A stretch of 25,596 bases of DNA from a virus, in the IMG/VR virus record IMGVR_UViG_3300034190_002531, positions 1 through 25,596 of that record; one strand, written 5' to 3'. Below the pieces are notes generated by a model that was not told the origin of the DNA, did no database searches, and was given only the letters and a program-made list of their open reading frames with translations. This document shows positions 14,026-20,014 of the stretch, one piece after another (the stretch's first letter is position 1; the number at the start of each line of letters is the position of its first letter). The position numbers and the translations under genes are program-made.

Positions 14026-14046
14026 AAGGCCCTTCGGGGCCTTTTT
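14026..14046 (+). terminator. Rho-independent terminator with UUCG loop
   Basis: AAGGCCC-TTCG-GGGCCTT followed by TTT makes a perfect 7-bp stem with a UUCG tetraloop and a U-tract. It lies 4 nt after the stop at 14022. The next gene starts at 14050 directly after the U-tract. Confidence 0.82.
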
Positions 14047-14049
14047 CTC

Positions 14050-14382
14050 ATGAACACCAGCGACCTGCCAATTTTCAACCATCCGACGGCACCCCACAAC
14101 GGTGTCGACACCAGCCGAGAGGCAGCCGACAGCGTGCGCGACCAACTCAACGCCATGTGCAAGCAAGTGCTTGAAGCGGTCCGCAATTGCCCTGGCGGCC
14201 TCACCTGTGAGCAGGTTGAGCAGCTCCTCGGCATGAAGCATCAGACCGCTAGCGCCCGGCTGCGCGACCTGATGTGCCTTGAGCCTTGCCCGCTTGAGTT
14301 CCGGCCTGATGAGAAGACAGGCAAGCCCCAGCGTCGGAGCACCGCCTCCGGCAGAACCGCCCGCATCTACTTCGCAAAATGA
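14050..14382 (+). CDS. Winged-helix protein (110 aa)
   Basis: After a Pro/His/Asn-rich start comes VDTSREAADSV, then a winged-helix core: CKQVLEAVRNCPGGLTCEQVEQLLGMKHQTASARLRDLM (about residues 37-75). The basic tail TGKPQRRSTASGRTARIYFA probably forms the wing. This TSREAA...HQTASARLRDL layout is common in phage early-region proteins of unknown target, with a recognition helix around HQTASARLRDL. The ATG follows a terminator by 4 nt, so expression depends on readthrough or an embedded promoter. The stop overlaps the next start by 4 nt. Confidence 0.78.
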   Translation: MNTSDLPIFNHPTAPHNGVDTSREAADSVRDQLNAMCKQVLEAVRNCPGGLTCEQVEQLLGMKHQTASARLRDLMCLEPCPLEFRPDEKTGKPQRRSTASGRTARIYFAK

Positions 14383-14867
14383 CTGAATCCATCGACCGTC
14401 AAGCCCAAAACGAGTTTGTTGAAAACGACGAGGGCTACAAGCTGGTCCGCGAACGTCACAACAAAATGCATGCGGAAGCTCGGAACGCCAAGCGCGACAT
14501 TTTGTTTGAGCTTCGGAAGATCAACATGCTGCTTATGGCTTTTGACCTTTGCGTTGAGAAATCATGGGAGCACGAGGACATTGAGGAAGGCAGCGAGCTG
14601 GACAAACAGCTCAAGCGACTCACTCCTGATGGCAGCGACCTTTGGTACGGCCACTACAACGCTGCTGCAGAGCTGATCAAGGATCAAATGGTTGAGCAAT
14701 GCAGCAACGTGCTCACTGCACGGTTTAAAGCAAAGAAAATGCAGGAGGAGGCTGCTTCGCATTGCGACAGCCTTCGCGCCGCCCGCGAGGAAGCTGAAAA
14801 GCGTTACGTCGCTTCGCTGCAGCCAGTAAAGCGCGGCCCTGGCCGCCCGAAGAAGAACGCAGCTTGA
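14379..14867 (+). CDS. Unknown helical protein with C-terminal AT-hook
   Basis: A 162-aa, mostly alpha-helical charged protein. Heptad-like segments lie near residues 20-60 (AEARNAKRDILFELRKINML) and 118-145 (FKAKKMQEEAASHCDSLRAA, REEAEKRYVASL). The end, KRGPGRPKK (151-159), is a classic AT-hook that binds the minor groove of A/T-rich DNA. The gene overlaps both neighbours by 4 nt in the recombination operon, so a DNA-linked role is likely. The remainder matches nothing I know. Confidence 0.7.
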   Translation: MTESIDRQAQNEFVENDEGYKLVRERHNKMHAEARNAKRDILFELRKINMLLMAFDLCVEKSWEHEDIEEGSELDKQLKRLTPDGSDLWYGHYNAAAELIKDQMVEQCSNVLTARFKAKKMQEEAASHCDSLRAAREEAEKRYVASLQPVKRGPGRPKKNAA

Positions 14868-15292
14868 GCAGCTTCACTTTCACGGTCATGGGCAAGCCTG
14901 CCCCACAGGGGAGCAAACGCTCCCTCGGTGGTCGGGTGATGATCGAGTCCAGCAAGCGCTGCAAACCATGGCGGCAAGACGTCCGCCACGCGGCGCTGGA
15001 CTTGACACCTAAAGCGTGGCGCGCCACACTACCGATGAAGGTCGAGGTCGACTTTCTTTTCAGTCGCCCGAAGGCGGACTACCGCACCAACGGCGAGCTG
15101 AAACCATCTGCTCCACTTCATTTGACTAAGCGCGTCGGCGATGTCGACAAGCTTTGCCGCGCGCTTCTCGATGCCATGACGGGCGTCGTCTTTGATGACG
15201 ACTGCCAGGTCGTGACGCTTATTGCCAACCGCCGTTATTGCCTCTCACATGAGCGACCAAGCGCAATCATCACAGTTACAGCCCTCGGCTGA
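14864..15292 (+). CDS. rusA: RusA-like Holliday junction resolvase
   Basis: A 142-aa protein starting at a TTG at 14864 that overlaps the previous stop. Starting at the ATG at residue 9 would remove the first beta-strand. Family marks: FTFTVMGKPAPQGSKR at the N-terminus, then KRVGDVDKLCRALLDAMTGVVFDDDCQV (residues 89-116) with the conserved acidic residues D93, D95 and the DDD at 111-113 that bind magnesium. RusA dimers cut four-way junctions symmetrically. Here it would resolve recombination or replication intermediates before packaging. A GTGGCGCGCCAC palindrome lies inside the gene. Confidence 0.9.
   Translation: MSSFTFTVMGKPAPQGSKRSLGGRVMIESSKRCKPWRQDVRHAALDLTPKAWRATLPMKVEVDFLFSRPKADYRTNGELKPSAPLHLTKRVGDVDKLCRALLDAMTGVVFDDDCQVVTLIANRRYCLSHERPSAIITVTALG
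15002..15027 (+). promoter_or_regulatory. TTGACA plus GTGGCGCGCCAC palindrome inside rusA
   Basis: A perfect -35 hexamer TTGACA (15002-15007) is followed by the perfect 12-bp palindrome GTGGCGCGCCAC (15016-15027), which is 13/14 identical to the site at 8191-8204. No convincing -10 lies at 16-18 nt. It may be a distant operator copy or a promoter remnant within coding sequence. Confidence 0.35.
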
Positions 15293-15950
15293 ACTGGTCG
15301 CCGCGCTGATCAAATTTCAGCAGTCGGTTCCGACCATTCACGACAACGACAACAGCTACCACGGTGGCTTTGCCAACCTGCCCGGCATCCTCTCAACCAT
15401 CGGGCCAAAGCTGCGCGAGAACGGCCTCGCCGTCTCTCAGCTGCCGGAGGAGATCAACGGCCAGCCTGGCCTCCGCACCACATTGCTGCACACCAGCGGC
15501 CAGAGCCTGACTGCCGTCACTCCGCTTGCGGTCAACGCAGGGAAGAACGGAACCCAAGAGTGGGGCAAAGCAATGACCTACTCCCGGCGCTACGCCCTTC
15601 AGGCGGTTCTTGGCCTTTGCGTTGGCATTGAGGACAACGACGCGGACATGGATCCAGAGCCGACGCGCACGCGCACGATTGAGCCGAAGGCAAAGCCTGC
15701 CCCGGCTGCAGCAGCCCCGGCAATCAAAACTGAGCTGTCAGATGCCGATAAGCAAACCTGCATCGACATGATCAGAGCGATTGGTTTGCCAAAAGAAAAA
15801 GGCGGCTTAGGCAAAAAGTATGAGATGCACAAGATCCTCAAAGAATTTGGGGAAGCTTTTGAAATTAAATCTGAAAAAGTCTCTGACGGGATCCAAACGG
15901 TTGTCCATCAAGAATGGATTGCCAAGCGTTGCATGGCTGCTGAGGCATGA
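15249..15950 (+). CDS. erf: ERF-family single-strand annealing protein
   Basis: A 233-aa protein from the ATG at 15249, overlapping rusA by 44 nt. The ERF core spans about residues 15-130: LVAALIKFQQSVPTIHDNDN, GGFANLPGILSTIGPKLRENG, LLHTSGQSL and EWGKAMTYSRRYALQAVLGL (104-123). A Pro/Ala linker and a Lys-rich helical C-terminus follow. ERF proteins bind single-stranded DNA and anneal complementary strands. With the exonuclease, RusA and SSB-like genes in one operon, it forms the phage recombination system. Confidence 0.92.
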   Translation: MSDQAQSSQLQPSAELVAALIKFQQSVPTIHDNDNSYHGGFANLPGILSTIGPKLRENGLAVSQLPEEINGQPGLRTTLLHTSGQSLTAVTPLAVNAGKNGTQEWGKAMTYSRRYALQAVLGLCVGIEDNDADMDPEPTRTRTIEPKAKPAPAAAAPAIKTELSDADKQTCIDMIRAIGLPKEKGGLGKKYEMHKILKEFGEAFEIKSEKVSDGIQTVVHQEWIAKRCMAAEA

Positions 15951-16126
15951 CCGATGGGCGGACATCACAAGCGCGTCGTGATGCACGGCGGCGCAAATTT
16001 CAATTCGGTGTGCGGTTGGATTCCGATCTAGCCGCGCAACTGCAGCACTACGCCGACAAACGCCACGACGGCATCATCAACGCTGCTCTTCAAACGATCA
16101 TCCTCAAATTTTTCAACGGCAAGTAA
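15947..16126 (+). CDS. Small ribbon-helix-helix-like protein (59 aa)
   Basis: An ATG at 15947 (overlapping the ERF stop by 4 nt) opens 59 codons ending in TAA, which overlaps the next ATG (TAATG). An Arg-rich start (GRTSQARRDARRRK) is followed by KFQFGVRLDSDLAAQLQHYADKR and IINAALQTIILKFFNG, a beta-strand plus two helices typical of Arc/CopG proteins. Small size and overlaps on both sides make it easy to miss. It may regulate the recombination genes. Confidence 0.7.
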   Translation: MTDGRTSQARRDARRRKFQFGVRLDSDLAAQLQHYADKRHDGIINAALQTIILKFFNGK

Positions 16127-16443
16127 TGGCTGACTTCAACATCGGTTTCGTCCAGTTCACTCAACTTGAGGAGGACAAGCGGACAGAAAAAAGCCCAGAC
16201 GTCACAGGATCCATTGAGGTTCTTGCAACCGACGTTGACGCACTGATCAACTACCTGCAAACGGCAGAGCGCGAGGAGGACTACCGAGGCGACGAGGTGG
16301 TCAAGCTGCGCCTGGCTGGCTGGAACGGCATGACCCGCAAGAACAAGCCCATGCTGAAGGGCAAGCTCAGCGAGCCGTATCGCCCTGACGCAAAGCCTGC
16401 GGCAACTGTTGCAGCTAGCAGCGGCGGCGACTTCGACTTCTGA
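16126..16443 (+). CDS. SSB-like protein with acidic-aromatic C-terminal tip
   Basis: A 105-aa protein. The core looks beta-rich: FNIGFVQFTQLEED, VTGSIEVLATDVDALINYLQ, DEVVKLRLAGWNGMTRKNKP and MLKGKLSEPY. A flexible Ala/Pro linker leads to the last residues SSGGDFDF. A disordered linker plus an acidic tip ending in Phe is the hallmark of bacterial SSB, whose tip docks partner proteins. The location after ERF, RusA and exonuclease supports a single-strand-binding role. I see no clear SSB OB-fold signature, so this is inference. Confidence 0.65.
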   Translation: MADFNIGFVQFTQLEEDKRTEKSPDVTGSIEVLATDVDALINYLQTAEREEDYRGDEVVKLRLAGWNGMTRKNKPMLKGKLSEPYRPDAKPAATVAASSGGDFDF

Positions 16444-16531
16444 TTAACGGGGCATCATGCGTGCAGTACCGGAAACGGCTGCAGGAGACAAGGACCTCCA
16501 ATAGGCGCTTCGTGTAAGTCCCCGCCTTCTT

Positions 16532-16696
16532 ATGACAAAACCCATCATCAAGCAGGTCAACACGAACGGCGTCATTCACTGGGAGGTGACACACGCAGGC
16601 ATGACGCGCCTCTTCTTGCACGATTGGAAGGCGCGCTGGTACTACGAAGCGTGCATGCGTTACTACCGCACAAAAGTTTTAGGCAGGGGCTCCTAG
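16532..16696 (+). CDS. Small basic protein (54 aa), unknown
   Basis: The ATG at 16532 opens 54 codons: VNTNGVIHWEVTHAGMTRLF, then HDWKARWYYEACMRYYRTKV. A beta-hairpin followed by an aromatic, basic helix is plausible. Nothing is recognised. The preceding 88 nt (16444-16531) hold no gene I can support. The TAG stop (16694-16696) overlaps the opposite-strand stop in a CTAG, so two operons end on the same four bases. Confidence 0.6.
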   Translation: MTKPIIKQVNTNGVIHWEVTHAGMTRLFLHDWKARWYYEACMRYYRTKVLGRGS

Positions 16697-16890
16697 TCCC
16701 AGCAAGCAAGCTTTGCGTCGAGTTCCCCGATGCGCCCTACGGCTTGGCTCAACAAGCGAGATTGGTGGAACTGCTGTCTGACCAAGGAAACGCAAAGCGT
16801 CTTCAATACTTCTTCGTCTTTGCAGTTCTGCACTTCTCTAACGCTGCGCTCCACCTCAAAGAGTTCTTCGGTCGAAGGGTTAAAAGTCAT
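16693..16890 (-). CDS. Small helical protein (65 aa), last gene of the lysis operon
   Basis: The start is the ATG at 16890 (MTFNPSTEELFEVERSV). The protein is almost wholly helical: VREVQNCKDEEVLKTLCVSL, then RQQFHQSRLLSQAVGRIGEL. It resembles short cyanobacterial proteins of unknown function. It shares the size and helical character of NblA phycobilisome-degradation proteins, but the NblA motifs are not evident, so I do not use that name. It overlaps the upstream gene by 11 nt. Confidence 0.62.
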   Translation of the reverse strand: MTFNPSTEELFEVERSVREVQNCKDEEVLKTLCVSLVRQQFHQSRLLSQAVGRIGELDAKLACWD

Positions 16891-17101
16891 CCAGTCGGCC
16901 CAGCCCATCGGATTGTTTCAGAACCTTTCGTTCTGAATGGTACGGTTGGTTTTTGTGCATGTCCATGGTGTCCCTGACCCATGGGACCAGCCATTGGTCA
17001 ACCTGTGCGCATCGCTCCCAGTTCACCGGCTTGGCGCACTGAACGACAACAGTCGTCCAGAACGCGCTGATAAAAGCCCAAAGCCAATACCAGTCAGCCA
17101 C
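16880..17101 (-). CDS. Small membrane protein (73 aa), lysis-associated candidate
   Basis: A GTG at 17101 overlaps the peptidase stop by 8 nt. The N-terminus ADWYWLWAFISAFWTTVVVQ is one strongly hydrophobic, Trp-rich membrane segment, followed by a charged 50-residue tail. One transmembrane helix beside a cell-wall peptidase suggests a holin, pinholin or spanin-like role. No lipobox is seen. Function is inferred from context. Confidence 0.62.
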   Translation of the reverse strand: MADWYWLWAFISAFWTTVVVQCAKPVNWERCAQVDQWLVPWVRDTMDMHKNQPYHSERKVLKQSDGLGRLDDF

Positions 17102-17801
17102 GGATGAAAATCATCCAGCCTGTGCCTGGGCCATCAACCAGCCACCGATAATTGAACTCGGACTGACGGACCCGCACCGATTTGCCAGACCGTGAGCGGT
17201 CGTGCCCTCCCTGTTGCATGAGGGGTTGGCCCATCGGATCATGCATCACCCAATATTGGTCGCCGACCGGGCTCCGCTTGCCTTGGAAGCCCGTGATTAC
17301 GGACCAGTGGCCGCAGCTGTAGTTGTCGCACATCGGCGGCTCACCGCGGGTCAGGTCGCCAGAGTGGAGCCATCCCACAAGAACCGCAGCCCCGCGAGAA
17401 ATGGACTCCTCGATCATCTCCGGAGTGCCTTTCTGAGTGAACTCAACATCCAGGCCCAAGCCCCGGAGCGTTTGGAGCTGGGCGTCAACACTGGTGGTGT
17501 CGCCGTGGTGGGCCAAGTGGAAGATGTACTCGTTATCTGAATCGACCAGACCGGCGCTGGCTGCAAGCATCGCGGCGGCGGAGGCAAAACATTCACGCCA
17601 GCCGTCTTGTCCGTTGTCGAGTTGCTGAAAGTAAGGGACGAAAACTTCTTGGTCAATACCAGCGGCCAGCCAAGCCTCGAGCCACTCGCTGTCTTCCTGA
17701 AAAAGCTCAGAAGGCATGGTTTCTTGTAAGGCTGCAACGCCAGCCAAGTGGTGGGGCGAATCATCCCGGAAATGCTGGAAAAAGGGCAGCAGACTCAGCA
17801 C
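17094..17801 (-). CDS. C39-type cysteine peptidase, candidate endolysin
   Basis: I use the GTG at 17801 (235 aa), 12 nt after the preceding gene's end. An ATG at 17717 would also keep the catalytic domain. Papain-like C39_2 features: YFQQLDNG with an oxyanion Gln (Q60), DGWRECFASAAAML with nucleophile C71, SCGHWSVITGF with H165, and VMHDPMG with D188. The order Q-C-H-D and spacing fit C39 peptidases. There is no ABC transporter domain. In cyanophages such proteins take the lysin position, and here it sits among small membrane proteins. It probably cleaves a peptide bond in peptidoglycan, although virion maturation or bacteriocin-like processing cannot be excluded. Confidence 0.78.
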   Translation of the reverse strand: MLSLLPFFQHFRDDSPHHLAGVAALQETMPSELFQEDSEWLEAWLAAGIDQEVFVPYFQQLDNGQDGWRECFASAAAMLAASAGLVDSDNEYIFHLAHHGDTTSVDAQLQTLRGLGLDVEFTQKGTPEMIEESISRGAAVLVGWLHSGDLTRGEPPMCDNYSCGHWSVITGFQGKRSPVGDQYWVMHDPMGQPLMQQGGHDRSRSGKSVRVRQSEFNYRWLVDGPGTGWMIFIRG

Positions 17802-17812
17802 ACCTAAAAAAC

Positions 17813-17959
17813 CTACAGACGGCTTGATGAGACTTGGCCACAGGCGCTCTCGCCAGCTGTGTATCCGGCAATGAAAATCAGCATTGAACTGCACAGCAGC
17901 AGCATGACCGCGCCGCCCGCAACGAACCAACCCGTCACGGAGAAGACGGACATTTTCAT
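17813..17959 (-). CDS. Small single-pass membrane protein (48 aa), lysis cassette
   Basis: The ATG at 17959 overlaps the preceding stop (ATGA). After MKMSVFSVTG comes the hydrophobic stretch WFVAGGAVMLLLCSSMLIFI (residues 11-30), then a short polar tail (AGYTAGESACGQVSSSRL). A Cys lies within the membrane span, but there is no clear lipobox. Too short for a classical two-helix holin, it could be a pinholin or spanin part. The next gene is the C39 peptidase. Confidence 0.6.
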   Translation of the reverse strand: MKMSVFSVTGWFVAGGAVMLLLCSSMLIFIAGYTAGESACGQVSSSRL

Positions 17960-18129
17960 TTGTCAACACGGGTCTCCGGGTACATGGATTTGACCACAAA
18001 CGACACAACTTGATCGTCAATTTGTGATTCAGTTGATTCTGCGTAGGCGGTCAAAAGATCGACCACCAGTTTTTTGACCCCTTCCGATTGCAAGAACCGA
18101 AATAGGATTGGGCGGATCAGTAGCAGCAT
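17956..18129 (-). CDS. Small protein (57 aa) at head of lysis operon
   Basis: The ATG at 18129 gives 57 aa: a hydrophobic/basic start MLLLIRPILFRFLQSEG, then VKKLVVDLLTAYAESTESQI and a short tail ending PETRVDK. It reads like an amphipathic membrane-surface helix. It is the first gene of the leftward lysis operon and faces the holin-like gene across a short divergent gap. Its stop overlaps the next start by 4 nt. Confidence 0.58.
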   Translation of the reverse strand: MLLLIRPILFRFLQSEGVKKLVVDLLTAYAESTESQIDDQVVSFVVKSMYPETRVDK

Positions 18130-18218
18130 GGGTGGGCCTGATCGTTACCCTTAAAGCGTAGCTCTGTTGCGTCATGGCAGAAACTCCAGACGATCATCAC
18201 GAAAAGGAAGGCATCTCA

Positions 18219-18440
18219 ATGGCAGATGTCGTCAAGGCTTTGGTGCTGGCGTGGAGTGCCGCACTTTTGACAGCCTCATATCTGGGGATCTTCCCTCAAA
18301 TGAAAATGGATAATACTTTCGTTGCCAGTTTGCTCACAGGGGCGATGGCTTCATTTGGCATTGAGCGCAAGAACAATGGTGGTGGCAATAAGAAGCCGAA
18401 TATCATTGACAACAAAGATTCCAAAGCTGGCATCAAATGA
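18219..18440 (+). CDS. Holin-like small membrane protein with possible dual start
   Basis: AAGGAAGG ends 7 nt before the ATG at 18219, which I therefore choose (73 aa). An in-frame ATG at 18174 would add 15 charged residues (MAETPDDHHEKEGIS). Two hydrophobic spans, VVKALVLAWSAALLTASYLG and NTFVASLLTGAMASFG, are followed by a Lys/Asn-rich tail. That is the layout of class II holins. It sits divergently next to the lysis operon. Its stop overlaps the next start by 4 nt, linking it to the secreted-protein operon. Confidence 0.7.
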   Translation: MADVVKALVLAWSAALLTASYLGIFPQMKMDNTFVASLLTGAMASFGIERKNNGGGNKKPNIIDNKDSKAGIK

Positions 18441-18958
18441 CCCGCGCACTTTTGGTATTGGGAATCACTTTGTTGGCAGCCCCTGCCCATGCTGATCTGC
18501 GGCATGTGATGACCCAAAGCGCCCAGATCTCGGTGGATCAGGCATACAGCTCAGCCACCCGTGGCGGCACGACCTACAGCAGCCAAGGCAGCAACGTCAC
18601 CCCATCGGTGACGGCCAGCGGCACAACGACAAGCAATCGGATCGGTGGCTTGGACATGTCCACCATCACTAGCGGTGTGCCGGACATCGTGGACACGGAC
18701 TATGACGTCACAACCCCCGGTTCGGCTTATTCCATGACTGAGTCGCTGACCGTCGGCGACAGTATCCCCAGCTCCACCACCGTGACGAATGGCGTTGTGC
18801 CTTCTCTCCCGGCAATGATGACGACCATCACTGGCGCGGGCGGCGAGACAGGATCACTGGCGGCCACCGTGACCAGCTCAGGCCAAGCAACCGTGACGGC
18901 TGGCGACGCTGGCACCTCGGCCATCCTGTCCACCAAGATCGAGCTGGAAATTGACTAA
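18437..18958 (+). CDS. Secreted Ser/Thr-rich protein, paralogue A
   Basis: A 173-aa protein with a signal peptide (RALLVLGITLLAAPAHA, cleavage expected after residue 19). The mature part is Ser/Thr/Gly-rich and likely all beta (ISVDQAYSSATRGGTTYSSQ, PGSAYSMTESLTVGDSIP). The next gene carries a related PG-x-x-x-S-x-TES block. I recall similar proteins in marine cyanophages and picocyanobacteria, without known function. Export to the periplasm or outer surface is the only firm prediction. Confidence 0.8.
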   Translation: MTRALLVLGITLLAAPAHADLRHVMTQSAQISVDQAYSSATRGGTTYSSQGSNVTPSVTASGTTTSNRIGGLDMSTITSGVPDIVDTDYDVTTPGSAYSMTESLTVGDSIPSSTTVTNGVVPSLPAMMTTITGAGGETGSLAATVTSSGQATVTAGDAGTSAILSTKIELEID

Positions 18959-19382
18959 GGCTTGGCTGCTGGTTTTGCTGCTGCCTGGCTCAGCCATGGC
19001 CGCGCCAATCGTGCCTCAGTTCACCCAAGGCCAGCTCAATTCGCGGGTCGAGTCGAGCACGGTGATTCAGGAATCGATCACCAGTTACAACTACCGAACC
19101 GGCTACAGCTATTCAGCAGCAGGCCACAACGTCGAAACGGTGGGCGATGTGCCCATCTCTCCTGATGCCACCGTCACCAACAATCAGACCGTCGGTGGCG
19201 TGAACTTTTCTTGGACTAGCCCCCACCTTGAAACCAAGCCCCAATGGCAAGTCGTCAATCCTGGCGAAAGCTGGAGCATCACAGAATCGTTCATGGCCCC
19301 TGGCCTAGACGCAGTGACTCAGGTTCAAAGGACTATCACCACGGAAAGCGTCACAGAAAGCACCTCGGTGTTCTCGCAGTAA
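18951..19382 (+). CDS. Secreted protein, paralogue B
   Basis: A 143-aa protein starting at a TTG at 18951 that overlaps the end of gene A by 8 nt. A signal peptide (AWLLVLLLPGSAMA, cleavage expected near residue 18) precedes a beta-rich domain: VTNNQTVGGVNFSWTS, VNPGESWSITESFMAPG, then a Thr/Ser-rich end. Alignment by eye with gene A (VTASGTTTSNRIGGLDMS, TPGSAYSMTES) indicates tandem duplication with divergence. Function is unknown. Confidence 0.76.
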   Translation: MTKAWLLVLLLPGSAMAAPIVPQFTQGQLNSRVESSTVIQESITSYNYRTGYSYSAAGHNVETVGDVPISPDATVTNNQTVGGVNFSWTSPHLETKPQWQVVNPGESWSITESFMAPGLDAVTQVQRTITTESVTESTSVFSQ

Positions 19383-20014
19383 TCGCTGCGCTCGGTAGCC
19401 CTGCTTACGCCAACACAACAGTCGCTAATCCATCCAGTACGTCTACTGGCTCAGTGGTCAATAATGCGTATCAGATGATGACGGGACCGCATCCGATTTA
19501 CCGGATGTCGCAGGGGATCCAGTGCCCAGGGCCAACGCTTACGGTGTCGCCATTCATCACAGGCAGCAGAAACTTTGACCTGCCGTTTGAGGCAACAACG
19601 CGGACGCCTGTTTATTCAACAGCAGACAGCAATGATGACGGCGAGCCTGACTCCCCAGGCAAGGTGCTCTACTACTCAGAGTTGCCACGATTCGAGAAGG
19701 ATCGGCGCTCTCTGAACTACGGCATCACGGCCACCTTTTCTGTGCCGTTGGATCGTGGCTTGGCGGATCAATGCAAACGAGCTGTCAACACAAACATCAA
19801 GCTGCAAGAGCAGTTGCTAGCCACTAAACGCCTTGAGCATGAGCTTTTTCGCGCTGCTAAGTGCGGGGAACTTGCCAAAGCGGGAGTGCAATTTACGGGT
19901 CAAATGTCCGTTGTATGTAGCGACCTGATTGTCACCGTTCCACCCGTGAAGATGGTTCCGCACACGCACGCTATTTCCGCGCCTTCCGCTGCGCCTGCTT
20001 CCTCAAAAAAGTAG
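19244..20014 (+). CDS. Predicted secreted protein with coiled coil, third of the group
   Basis: The ATG at 19244 is the only canonical start before the signal peptide and gives 256 aa, overlapping gene B by 139 nt. Residues about 35-56 (KRHRKHLGVLAVIAALGSPAYA) look like a signal peptide, leaving an unusually long leader. Its mature part has QGIQCPGPTLTVSPFI, GITATFSVPLDRGLADQCKR, then a helical coiled coil (LQEQLLATKRLEHELFRAAK) and paired Cys. This layout, CPGPTxxVSPF plus FSVPLD plus a helix, is one I recall from cyanophage proteins of unknown function. Its 3' end overlaps an opposite-strand gene by 44 nt. Confidence 0.74.
   Translation: MASRQSWRKLEHHRIVHGPWPRRSDSGSKDYHHGKRHRKHLGVLAVIAALGSPAYANTTVANPSSTSTGSVVNNAYQMMTGPHPIYRMSQGIQCPGPTLTVSPFITGSRNFDLPFEATTRTPVYSTADSNDDGEPDSPGKVLYYSELPRFEKDRRSLNYGITATFSVPLDRGLADQCKRAVNTNIKLQEQLLATKRLEHELFRAAKCGELAKAGVQFTGQMSVVCSDLIVTVPPVKMVPHTHAISAPSAAPASSKK

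Noticed and set aside
16444-16531. Very short plus-strand peptides (15 and 18 codons) between the SSB-like gene and the next gene
   Set aside because: No Shine-Dalgarno and no overlap geometry; they are too short to support without comparison.
18437-19382. Transposon or pseudogene explanation for the overlapping secreted genes
   Set aside because: Both frames are intact with signal peptides, and no inverted repeats or transposase sequence flank them.
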